From contig DATIYT010000134.1 of NCBI GenBank assembly GCA_035517495.1, forward strand, positions 1 to 64,000: DNA of 64,000 bases. The letters are read 5' to 3'. The stretch's first letter is position 1, and every line of letters starts with the position of its first letter. A program made the translations under genes and the position numbers. The notes under the pieces are model-generated. The model saw only the letters and a program-made list of their open reading frames with translations. It was not told the DNA's origin and did not search any database. This DNA is from DASZHJ01 sp035517495. GTDB taxonomy: Bacteria > Pseudomonadota > Alphaproteobacteria > ATCC43930 > CGMCC-115725. This document shows, piece by piece, positions 38,270 to 46,532 of this stretch.

Positions 38270-38968
38270 GTGAGCGACATTTTGGGTGCATTCGGCGTCG
38301 CGCTCTCGCTGATCCTGCATCTCGACGCCAATCTCATTCGGATCGTGCGCTTGTCGCTCTTCGTGAGCACGAGTGCAACCGCCTTGGCCGGTCTCATTGG
38401 CGTACCGCTGGGCGCCTTCCTCGCCGTCTACCCTTTTCGTTGCCGGCAGGCCGTGATCATGGTCTTCAACGCCATGTTGGGCCTGCCGCCGGTGGTGATC
38501 GGCCTCGTCGTCTATCTCATGTTCTCGCGATCGGGACCGATCGGTTTCCTCGGCCTCTTATTCACGCCTGGCGCGATGATCGTGGCGCAGACAATTCTGA
38601 TCACCCCCATTCTGACGGTCTTATCGCAGCGCGCGCTTGCCGAGCCGTGGCTTGCCTACGGCGATGCGCTCCGCATCGACGGCGCCTCTCGGCTCCGCGC
38701 CGTGCCCGAGCTTCTGGCGATGAGCGGCCCCGGACTCCTGACTGCTTTCCTCGCGGGCTTCGGGCGCGCGATCGCCGAGGTCGGCGCCATCATCATCGTC
38801 GGCGGCAACATCGACGGCGTCACTCGCACGATGACGACCGCGATCGCGCTCGAGACCAGCCGCGGCGACTTGCCTCTGGCGCTGGGCCTCGGAATCATCC
38901 TGATCGCCATCGTGCTGGCCGTCAGCGCGGGCGCATTCTTGCTGACATATCGTGGGGCGTATCGATGA
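38270..38968 (+). CDS. tupB: Tungstate-type ABC transporter permease (TupB-like)
   Basis: This 232-residue inner-membrane permease begins at a GTG. It shows five to six membrane helices and the inner-membrane-component motif that contacts the ATPase (EPWLAYGDALRIDGASRLRAVPE). The FGRAIAEVGAIIIVGGNIDGVTRTMTTAIALETSRGDLPLALGLG block is typical of TupB/WtpB tungstate permeases. The stop overlaps the start of tupA (ATGA). The expected ATPase gene (tupC) is not adjacent on either side, so the transporter must borrow one from elsewhere or is incomplete. Confidence 0.88.
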   Translation: MSDILGAFGVALSLILHLDANLIRIVRLSLFVSTSATALAGLIGVPLGAFLAVYPFRCRQAVIMVFNAMLGLPPVVIGLVVYLMFSRSGPIGFLGLLFTPGAMIVAQTILITPILTVLSQRALAEPWLAYGDALRIDGASRLRAVPELLAMSGPGLLTAFLAGFGRAIAEVGAIIIVGGNIDGVTRTMTTAIALETSRGDLPLALGLGIILIAIVLAVSAGAFLLTYRGAYR

Positions 38969-39795
38969 CCGGCAGAGCGTTGCTGTGTTTGCTTCTGTGT
39001 TCGATCCTGAGCTTGCTCGGCCTCAACGGCGCGCACGCATCGGATCGTCCCTTCATCACCGTCGCTTCCACCACTTCGACACAAGATTCGGGTCTGTTCG
39101 AATTCCTGCTGCCCAAGTTCACGGCCGCGACCGGCATCGACGTGCATGTGGTTGCGGTCGGCACGGGCCAGGCGCTCAAGATCGGCGAGCGGGGGGACGC
39201 GGATGTGGAATTGGTTCACGCCAAGGCGGCGGAACTCCAATTCGTCGCGGACGGCTTCGGTATCGATCGTCACGACGTCATGTACAACGACTTTATTCTG
39301 ATTGGCCCCAAGAGCGACCCGGTTCGCATCGGTGGCACCAGCGACATCGTCGCGGGTTTGCGCCGGATCGCCGAGGCGAAAGTGCCCTTCCTGTCGCGCG
39401 GCGACGACAGCGGAACCGACAAGGCGGAGAAGCAGCTCTGGCACGAAGCCGGAATCGACGTCAAATCGGCGTCTGGCACCTGGTATCGCGAGACCGGCTC
39501 CGGCATGGGACCGACACTCAACACCGCCGCGGCCATGGACGCGTACACGATTGCCGATCGCGGCACATGGCTTTCGTTCCAGAACCGGCAGAACCTGACC
39601 ATCCTGCTTCAGGGCGACAGCCGTCTTTTCAACCAGTACGGGGTGATGCTGGTCAATCCGGCGCGGCACCCGACCGTCAAACGCGATCTCGGTCTCGCCT
39701 TCATCGATTGGTTGATATCGCCCGAAGGTCAGTCCGTGATCGCTGCCTACGAGATCAACGGAGAGCAGCTCTTTTTCCCGAATGCACGACAATAG
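38965..39795 (+). CDS. tupA: Tungstate-binding periplasmic protein (TupA-like)
   Basis: This 276-residue protein starts with a signal peptide (cleavage near AHA, about residue 25). The anion-binding motif STTSTQDSG follows at about 35-43. Further family marks are GTGQALKIGERGDADVELVHAK, FLSRGDDSGTDKAEKQLW and WYRETGSGMGPTLNTAAAMDAYTIADRGTWL. These fit TupA, which binds tungstate with much higher affinity than molybdate. The usual order is tupA-tupB-tupC; here the permease comes first and the ATPase is absent. Confidence 0.9.
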   Translation: MTGRALLCLLLCSILSLLGLNGAHASDRPFITVASTTSTQDSGLFEFLLPKFTAATGIDVHVVAVGTGQALKIGERGDADVELVHAKAAELQFVADGFGIDRHDVMYNDFILIGPKSDPVRIGGTSDIVAGLRRIAEAKVPFLSRGDDSGTDKAEKQLWHEAGIDVKSASGTWYRETGSGMGPTLNTAAAMDAYTIADRGTWLSFQNRQNLTILLQGDSRLFNQYGVMLVNPARHPTVKRDLGLAFIDWLISPEGQSVIAAYEINGEQLFFPNARQ

Positions 39796-39913
39796 CAACA
39801 ATGGTAAACGCGAGTCCGCCGGCAACGCCTTGCGCCCGCGTCGATCTCTAAGCTAGTGTGCCAATAGATCGGACAGCCGCTTCGAGCCGCGGCCCCGCAC
39901 AGCCGGCAGATTC

Positions 39914-41254
39914 GTGCAGCACCTGCTCAACCAATTGCTACGACCGCTCGCGGTATGTTTGGTCCTGTCGCTCGGGCCGGCTTCCGTTTGGGCCCAGGCG
40001 GCTGACCCCGAAATACCTTCGCAGGCGATCGCCCAGGGCGTGTTCGCTGCCGCCCGCGACAAGCTGCTGCAAATACGCACCGTGCCTGTCCATAGCGATA
40101 AGCCATCAGAGATTGGGTCCGGCTTTCTGGTCGGCAGCGACGGCTTGGCAATAACCAACTATCACGTGGTCTCGCAATTCGCGCTCGAGCCCGAAACCTA
40201 TCAGCTCTATTACACGGCCGCGGATGGTGGAAACAAACCGCTTACGGTGCTCGCGATCGATATTGCCGACGATCTCGCGGTCGTGCGTCTCGACCACGGC
40301 GACGTGCCATTCTTCAGGCTGGACGAGGAAGACACGACAAGGTTGCTGGCCAAGGGCGACCGGCTCTACTCCATGGGCAATCCCCTCGACCTCGGCCTTA
40401 CCATCGTCGAAGGCACCTATAACGGCCTTGTCGATCGCAGCTACATCGAGCGCATCCATTTCTCGGGCGCGATCAATCCCGGCATGAGCGGTGGCCCGAC
40501 GGTGGCGGCCGATGGCCGCGTCGTGGGAATCAACGTCTCCAAGCTCCTCCGTGGCGAGCTCGTGAGCTTCCTGGTGCCCGCCCGGCACGCGGCGGCTCTG
40601 TTGAAGCGCGCGATCGCTACCGAGCCGCTATCGCCCGGCGCGCTGAAAGCCGAGATCGGACGGCAGCTCATGGCTTGGCAGGCCGATCTCTATGCGAAGG
40701 TGGCGGCCGAACCCCTCCGTACCGCTAAGTTTGGATCTTATTTCGCGCCCGAAAGCACCGCGCCGTGGTTCAATTGCTGGGGGCAGACCAACGCCGATCA
40801 GGTGCCGAAGCCGCGCGCGGTCGTGGATACCACCGGCTGTTCCAGCGATACCCGGCTGTTCGTTGCCAACGATCTCAGCACCGGGCTCATCTATCTCACG
40901 CACACATATATTCGCAGCGTCGATCTCAACCGGTTCCAATTCGCCGCATTCCTTTCCGCGCGGAGCCTGCCGCCGCCGTTCGGCGGTGGAGGCAGGCGCT
41001 GGTACACCGATCAGCGCTGTCACGAGGATTTCATCGCCGCAGCCGAAGCCGGCGACCGGCCGCCGCTGCGCCTCGTCTGGTGTGCCCGGGCCTATCGGGA
41101 ATTCGATGGCCTCTACGACGTGTCTCTGATGCTGGTCACCGAGGATCGCGACCGCGAGGCTCTGGTGTCGCGGCTTAGCCTACAGGGAGTGAGCTACGAC
41201 AACGCCGTCAACCTGGCGCAGCGTCTCATCGAAATGGTGCAATGGACCAAGTAA
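39914..41254 (+). CDS. Exported trypsin-like (S1C/DegP-type) serine protease without PDZ domain
   Basis: This 446-residue protein starts at a GTG with a signal peptide (cleavage near VWA-QA, residue 27). The chymotrypsin-fold catalytic triad is complete: H84 (TNYHVV), D120 or D119 (IADDLAVVRL) and S192 (NPGMSGGPTVA). No PDZ domain follows. Instead there is a C-terminal region of about 190 residues with four or more cysteines (FNCWGQ, TTGCSSD, QRCHED, VWCAR), which may form disulfides. I do not recognise that region. The gene overlaps the next one, an FHA membrane protein, by 13 bp, which suggests a functional pair at the membrane. Confidence 0.88.
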   Translation: MQHLLNQLLRPLAVCLVLSLGPASVWAQAADPEIPSQAIAQGVFAAARDKLLQIRTVPVHSDKPSEIGSGFLVGSDGLAITNYHVVSQFALEPETYQLYYTAADGGNKPLTVLAIDIADDLAVVRLDHGDVPFFRLDEEDTTRLLAKGDRLYSMGNPLDLGLTIVEGTYNGLVDRSYIERIHFSGAINPGMSGGPTVAADGRVVGINVSKLLRGELVSFLVPARHAAALLKRAIATEPLSPGALKAEIGRQLMAWQADLYAKVAAEPLRTAKFGSYFAPESTAPWFNCWGQTNADQVPKPRAVVDTTGCSSDTRLFVANDLSTGLIYLTHTYIRSVDLNRFQFAAFLSARSLPPPFGGGGRRWYTDQRCHEDFIAAAEAGDRPPLRLVWCARAYREFDGLYDVSLMLVTEDRDREALVSRLSLQGVSYDNAVNLAQRLIEMVQWTK

Positions 41255-42228
41255 TCTGGATCGAGGTGCTGTCGCGGCACCGTCAAATCATCGCTCGGCA
41301 CCGCTGGATCGGCGACCGGGTACGAATTGGCCGCGCCTATGACAACGACGTCATCATCGACGATCCGCATACCGCGCCGCATCACCTCCTGATCCGCACC
41401 GGCGAAGACTGCCGCTTGGTCGCCGAGGACCTCGGCAGCACCAACGGACTGTACCTCGACCGCAGTCGCACTCGCCATGACAGCGTCACACTCGACGGCG
41501 AAACCTTGCTGCGGATCGGTCACACCTATCTGCGCGTGCGCCGCGCGGACCAAAGCGTGGCGCCGGAGCGGATGGTCACTCGGGCATCGCGGCATTGGCC
41601 GCTCATGCTCGGACTGGCGCTCGGCATCGTCGCGATACGCGTGACCACTCTGTGGCTCAACGAGACCGGCGAGCCGGTTCCATCGCGTTATCTGGAGCCG
41701 CTGCTGACATTGATCGCCGCGGCCATCGTTTGGGCCGGTCTATGGTCGGTGCTGGCGCGCATCTTCGCGGAACAGACGCGCTTCGAGCGTCATCTGCTGA
41801 TCGCGCTCAGCGGCCTTTTTTGCTACACGCTCTACTCCGAGTCCGGCCAGTTCCTGGCCTTCGCATTTTCTTGGCCCGCGTTGACCGCCTTCGACTATGT
41901 CGCGATCTGGTGCGTGCTTGCCGCGGTTTGCTTTCTGCATTTACGTCAGATTTCGCCTTCGAGGCCTTTTGCCAAGGCGGTCGGGCTGCTGCTCTTGATG
42001 GCGTCGGCCATCACGGTGCAGACCGTGGTGCAGCGGGAGGATGGCGCCAACCCTCCGCAGACCACCTACTTGCGCCACTTGCTGCCGCCGGCTTTCCACC
42101 TCGCGCCGCTTCGGAGCGAAGACGCGTTTTTTGCCGACGTGCGCCAACTCAAAGGCGCGATCGACAAGGATCGCACCAAAGAGTCGTCCGAACCGGATCG
42201 CGGCGACATCCGCCCGACCAGCGATTGA
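41242..42228 (+). CDS. FHA-domain protein with C-terminal membrane segments
   Basis: This 328-residue protein has an N-terminal FHA domain (about 15-98). The phosphothreonine-binding marks are RIGRAYDNDVIID, the PHTAPHHLLI segment and DLGSTNGLYLD. Four to five hydrophobic helices follow (about 115-260). The C-terminal polar tail (about 265-328) should lie on one side of the membrane. FHA domains bind phosphothreonine peptides, so a Ser/Thr kinase partner is expected; none is encoded beside it. The 13-bp overlap with the preceding protease gene indicates co-translation. It converges on prfB. Confidence 0.88.
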   Translation: MDQVIWIEVLSRHRQIIARHRWIGDRVRIGRAYDNDVIIDDPHTAPHHLLIRTGEDCRLVAEDLGSTNGLYLDRSRTRHDSVTLDGETLLRIGHTYLRVRRADQSVAPERMVTRASRHWPLMLGLALGIVAIRVTTLWLNETGEPVPSRYLEPLLTLIAAAIVWAGLWSVLARIFAEQTRFERHLLIALSGLFCYTLYSESGQFLAFAFSWPALTAFDYVAIWCVLAAVCFLHLRQISPSRPFAKAVGLLLLMASAITVQTVVQREDGANPPQTTYLRHLLPPAFHLAPLRSEDAFFADVRQLKGAIDKDRTKESSEPDRGDIRPTSD

Positions 42229-42234
42229 TCGAAG

Positions 42235-43375
42235 TTAGCGCCGTTCGGCTTCCGCTGCGGCGTCGGCACCCTTGATACGGTGGGCGAGCGAGGCCGCGAG
42301 AAACCGATCAAGATCGCCGTCCAGCACCGCGCCGGTGCCGCTGGTCTCGACGCCGGTGCGCAAGTCCTTCACGAGCTGGTAGGGCTGCAGCACGTAAGAG
42401 CGGATCTGGTGCCCCCATCCGATATCGGTCTTGGTGGCATTCATGGCGTCGATCTGTGCTTCGCGCTTCTGCAGTTCGATCTCATAAAGCCGCGCCTTCA
42501 GCATCGACATCGCGTGAGCGCGGTTTTGATGTTGCGAGCGTTCGCTTTGGCACGCCACCACCACGGGCTCGGACCCCGGCGACGTATAAGTGAAGCGGAC
42601 AGCGCTGTCGGTCTTGTTCACGTGCTGCCCGCCCGCACCTTGCGCGCGATAAGTGTCGACGCGGAGATATTTGTCCTGAATGTCGATCTCGATCTTGTCG
42701 TCGACCACCGGGTAGACCCAGACCGAAGCAAAGCTGGTGTGGCGCCGTGCGTTCGCATCGTAGGGAGAGATTCGCACCAGCCGATGGACCCCGCTCTCCG
42801 TCTTTAGCCACCCATAAGCGTTCTCGCCGACGACGCGAACCGTCGCCGACTTGATGCCGGCTTCCTCTCCCGGGCTCTCCTCGAGCCATTCGACCTTGTA
42901 GCCGTGCTGCTCGGCCCAGCGGGTATACATGCGCAGCAGCATCTCCGCCCAATCCTGGGCCTCCGTGCCGCCCGCGCCCGCATGGACTTCGAGATAGGCA
43001 TCGCTCGCGTCGGCTTCTCCGGAGAGCAAGCTCTCGAGCTCGCGTTTTCGCGCCTCCTCGACGAGCCGCGTCAAATTCTGCTCCGCCTCCGCCAGGATCG
43101 CCTGATCACCCTCGGCTTCGGCGAGCTCGATCAGGCCAAGCGCGTCATCGAGATCACGCTCGATCCTGCGGTATCCCTCGATGCCGCGTTCAAGGCGGCT
43201 GCGCTCGCGGAGCAGCTTTTGCGCCTCGGCCGGTTTCTCCCAGAGGTTCGGGTTTTCTACGAGTGCATTCAGCTCGGCGAGGCGACGGACCGAATGATCC
43301 CAGTCAAAGATGCCTCCTCAGCAGCGCCAATGACCGACGCACGTTGTCGGCCGCCTGCTGGTGTTCCGCGCGCAT
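42235..43375 (-). CDS. prfB: Peptide chain release factor 2, with programmed +1 frameshift
   Basis: RF2 recognises UGA and UAA stop codons. The gene starts at the ATG at 43375, runs 23 codons, and meets an in-frame TGA (43304-43306). After a +1 shift the frame continues with DWDHSVRRLAELNALVENP and runs to 42235, giving about 379 residues. The GGQ peptide-release motif (GAGGQHVNKTDSAVR) and the helical N-domain are intact. The SPF stop-recognition region is not shown in full but lies where expected. The shift site is identical in layout to that of E. coli, so RF2 level controls its own synthesis. It lies 39 bp downstream of the class A PBP gene on the same strand. Confidence 0.95.
43304..43318 (-). 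promoter_or_regulatory. prfB programmed +1 frameshift signal
   Basis: On the minus strand the sequence reads AGGAGG CAT CTT TGA C. It has a Shine-Dalgarno-like AGGAGG (complement of 43313-43318), a 3-nt spacer, the slippery CTT-T (43306-43309) and the in-frame TGA (43304-43306). The spacing is the same as in the known E. coli prfB signal. Confidence 0.95.
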
Positions 43376-43414
43376 GGATAATCCTCTCAAAACTCGATGG
43401 TTCCCGCCTCGATC

Positions 43415-46018
43415 TTAATACAAGCCACCGGTCCCCGTCGCGGGTGCCGCGGTGCGCCCGGCCGGTATGGGAAACAGCGCTACTCCCGGGGCAGTGGGTA
43501 CGCCAGCACCTGTCGTTCCCGGCGCGGCGGAAACCGTCGAAGCCGAGGGCGTCGTCCCGACCTCCAACGTGCCGCCGTCATCCGCCCCAAGGATCGGGCC
43601 GGGATCACCCGTCGGCTCGGTTCCCGGCTTGAAGGCTTCGAAGATCACATTGTGATCGCCGGAATCAGGTGGCTGACCGGTCGTCGCATCGACTCGCACC
43701 AAGCGGACGCCGCGCGGCACGCGGAAAGGCACGATGGGACGTGCCTTGAGCGCCGCGGTCATGAAATCTCGGAAAATGGGCGCGGCGCAGGTTGCCCCCT
43801 GTTCCCGCGCTCCCATCCCCTGCGGCTGATCGAATCCCACATAGACGCCCGCCGCCAAGTCTGGCGAGAACCCCACGAACCACGTGTCGTTGGGGCCGTT
43901 GCTGGTGCCGGTCTTGCCGGCGATCGGCCTTCCGATCGAGGAGACGATTCGCCCGGTGCCGCGTTGGACCACCCCTTCCAACAGATGAACAATCTGGTAG
44001 GCGGTTGCCGGGTCCTCGATCTGCTCGCGGGTGTCCGGCAAGTCAGGCGGCGCCTGGCCGCGCCAGTCGGCCTCGGTGCAGGCGGGGCACTGCCGGTGAT
44101 CGAGGCGGAAGATCGCGACGCCGTTGCGATCCTGAATCCGGTCGATCAGACTGGGCGTGATACGCTTGCCGCCGTTGACCAGCATCGCAAATGCCGTGGT
44201 CAGACGGAGCACGGTGGTTTCCCCCGCGCCCAAGAGCATCGAGTACTCGCGCGGCATCTGATCCATGATGCCGAAGCGCTCGATTACGCTGCCGACCGCA
44301 TCAAGCCCGATCGATTGGCCCACCCGGACCGTCATCATGTCGTGAGAAAGCTCGAGCCCGACCCGGATCGTGGTCGGGCCGTTGCCGTTGCGGCCCTCGA
44401 AATTCTTCGGCGTCCACGGAGCCTGTCCCGGTCCCAGATCAATCGTGACCGGCGTGTCCATGACAACGGAAGACGGCGTGAAGCCGTGATCAAGCGCCGC
44501 CGTGTAGACGAACGGCTTGATCGCCGAGCCGGTCTGCCGGTGGGCCTGCGTCGCGCGGTCGAATTGGCTCATTTCATAGCTGAAGCCGCCGGACATCGCG
44601 AGCACGCGCCCGGTATGCGGGTCAATCACCACGAGCCCGCCTGAGATCGCGGGAATCTGGCGGAGACCGAACACCGGGGCGTCCGGCGCAGCCGCGGGCA
44701 CCGGCGCGGGCGCCGCTCGGCCTTTGGCTTTGACGGTCGTGGCCGCCGGAGGCTCGATCTTGGCCGGGCTCGTGAGCACGACGTCTTCCACGCTCAAGAC
44801 ATCGGCCGGGCGTTTGGGCTGCGGTCCCACCTTCGCGTCATCGAGCGGCTTTGCCGCCCATTTGAGCTCCTCGAACGGAATGCGGCCGGTGCTCTTGTCG
44901 GCAAAACCGATGGTGGCGCCTTGGGCATCGACATCGAGCACCACGGCGAGACGCCAGCCGACTTCGTCCGCACCGGCCGGAAGCGGCGTGGCGCCCAGCT
45001 TGGCCCACCAATCGGAACGGAGGTCGATGTGCCCGACCGGGCCCCGATAGCCATGCCGTCGGTCGTAAGCGATGAGCCCATCCCGCAATGCTTGATCGGC
45101 GATCGTCTGCAGCTCCGGATCGAGGCTGGTACGCACGACCAAACCCGCTTCATAAAGCTGCTTGTCCCCATAGCGCGACAGCAACTCGCGGCGCACTTCC
45201 TCGGCGAAATAGTCGGCGTGCAGGGTGTCGGTTCGATTGCGCTGATGGGTGACGAGGCGTTCTGCCTTCGCTGCATCACCCTGGGCGGCGGAGACGAAAC
45301 CCGCCTCGACCATGCGGTCGATGACCCAATCGCGCCGCGCGCGCGCCGCCTCCGGATAGCGAATCGGATTGTAGTTGTTCGGCGCTTTCGGCAGCGCCGC
45401 CAGAAACGCGGCCTCGCCGACGGTAAGCTCGTCGAGCGACTTGTTGAAATAGTCTAGCGCCGCCGCGCCCACCCCATAATCGCCGCGTCCCAGGAAAATC
45501 TGGTTCAGGTAAAGTTCGAGGATGCGGTCCTTGCTCAGCGCCTGCTCGAGCTTCATCGCGAGCAGGATTTCCTTGATCTTGCGCGTGACCGAGACTTCGT
45601 TGCTGAAGAAGAAATTCTTCGCCACCTGCTGCGTGATGGTGGAGGCGCCCTCGGGCCGGCGATGCTCCATCGTGCGCACAACGTCCGTGATTGCCGCGCG
45701 CGTGATCGCCACCGGGTCGACACCGGCGTGGCTGTAGAAGCCCTTATCCTCGGCGGCGAGAAACGCCTTGATCAAAAGCGGCGGCATTGCGGCCACCGGC
45801 ACGAAGATTCGCTTTTCAGTCGCGTATTCCGCCAGCAGGCGGCCGTCGCCGGCGAAGACTCGAGTAACGATGGGCGGCTGGTAGTTGGCCAGTTGGGTGT
45901 AGTCGGGAAGATCGCGATTGAAGTACCAGATGGTCAGCCCCACCACCGTGGCGCCGATCAAGCCAATGGCCAAACCCAAGCCAAACAAGAACCTGATGAT
46001 TCTCGTGAGAATTCTCAT
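43415..46018 (-). CDS. mrcA: Penicillin-binding protein 1A (class A, bifunctional)
   Basis: This 867-residue enzyme polymerises and cross-links peptidoglycan in the periplasm. An N-terminal membrane helix (about 8-32) precedes the GT51 transglycosylase domain (catalytic Glu in AAEDKGFYSHAGVD, about 88). An OB-like insert follows, then the transpeptidase domain with SxxK (TGSAIKPFVY, near 495) and KTGTSNGPNDTW (near 700). The C-terminal 100 residues are Pro/Ala/Thr-rich and probably disordered. I chose the ATG at 46018; the frame is open to 46120, but the added residues are not conserved. In many alphaproteobacteria an amidase gene precedes this one; here it is absent. Confidence 0.95.
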   Translation of the reverse strand: MRILTRIIRFLFGLGLAIGLIGATVVGLTIWYFNRDLPDYTQLANYQPPIVTRVFAGDGRLLAEYATEKRIFVPVAAMPPLLIKAFLAAEDKGFYSHAGVDPVAITRAAITDVVRTMEHRRPEGASTITQQVAKNFFFSNEVSVTRKIKEILLAMKLEQALSKDRILELYLNQIFLGRGDYGVGAAALDYFNKSLDELTVGEAAFLAALPKAPNNYNPIRYPEAARARRDWVIDRMVEAGFVSAAQGDAAKAERLVTHQRNRTDTLHADYFAEEVRRELLSRYGDKQLYEAGLVVRTSLDPELQTIADQALRDGLIAYDRRHGYRGPVGHIDLRSDWWAKLGATPLPAGADEVGWRLAVVLDVDAQGATIGFADKSTGRIPFEELKWAAKPLDDAKVGPQPKRPADVLSVEDVVLTSPAKIEPPAATTVKAKGRAAPAPVPAAAPDAPVFGLRQIPAISGGLVVIDPHTGRVLAMSGGFSYEMSQFDRATQAHRQTGSAIKPFVYTAALDHGFTPSSVVMDTPVTIDLGPGQAPWTPKNFEGRNGNGPTTIRVGLELSHDMMTVRVGQSIGLDAVGSVIERFGIMDQMPREYSMLLGAGETTVLRLTTAFAMLVNGGKRITPSLIDRIQDRNGVAIFRLDHRQCPACTEADWRGQAPPDLPDTREQIEDPATAYQIVHLLEGVVQRGTGRIVSSIGRPIAGKTGTSNGPNDTWFVGFSPDLAAGVYVGFDQPQGMGAREQGATCAAPIFRDFMTAALKARPIVPFRVPRGVRLVRVDATTGQPPDSGDHNVIFEAFKPGTEPTGDPGPILGADDGGTLEVGTTPSASTVSAAPGTTGAGVPTAPGVALFPIPAGRTAAPATGTGGLY

Positions 46019-46532
46019 GGCCCTCGCCGTTTCAGTGCGATCCCACCATCCACCCCGCCAACGCAACCGGGCGAAGCCGCGACGCACATAATGTACCGCT
46101 TTATGGCGCCAGTTGGGCAAGCATTCTCAAAGCCTCTATGCAACTCACGGGATAAATGCTGGAAGAACCGATTGAGGTTCGGGACTTAGGTCTGTATTCT
46201 TGATCCCGCGAAACAACCACGGTCGGTCCCGTTGGGTCGAAAGCGACCCCTCGGAGGCGTCGGGACGGAAGGTTCGAGCGCGGCAACCGTGAGGGAGCCG
46301 TACTCCGTTCAGCCAAGGCGTCTATGACCGAGCGATCGTTATTCAACCGCGAAGCCCACCCCGGCAGAGCCGGAGAGAGCGCAGCCCAACCGAGTTCCGC
46401 CATGGCCAACGATTTCGATCCAGTGCCGTTCGACGGAGTGACCGGAGGTCGCGCCCGCTTCGCCTTCACTGAGGCAGCGCGGCGGCCCGCCCTTCGCACG
46501 AGTCGGCCCGCGCGCTCGGGAGTTATCGTTCC
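46019..46532. other. 514-bp divergent intergenic region, rne/mrcA promoters and rne leader
   Basis: No open frame here has recognisable coding content; the short ones overlap rne or mrcA and translate to Arg/Pro-rich sequence. The region must hold the promoters of both divergent genes and a long 5' leader of rne. A nested stem-loop (46226-46266) is listed separately. I found no tRNA or amidase gene. Confidence 0.6.
46226..46266 (+). ncRNA. Nested stem-loop in the putative rne 5' leader
   Basis: Outer stem GTCCCG (46226-46231) pairs with CGGGAC (46261-46266). Inside it GGGTCG (46234-46239) pairs with CGACCC (46244-46249) around an AAAG loop. It lies about 270 nt before the rne start. RNase E mRNAs are commonly self-regulated through their leaders, so this may be a cleavage or binding site; that role is inferred. 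Confidence 0.4.

Noticed and set aside
46265..46310. tRNA-like T-loop sequence (GGTTCGAG) before rne
   Set aside because: No acceptor, D or anticodon arm can be folded around it.
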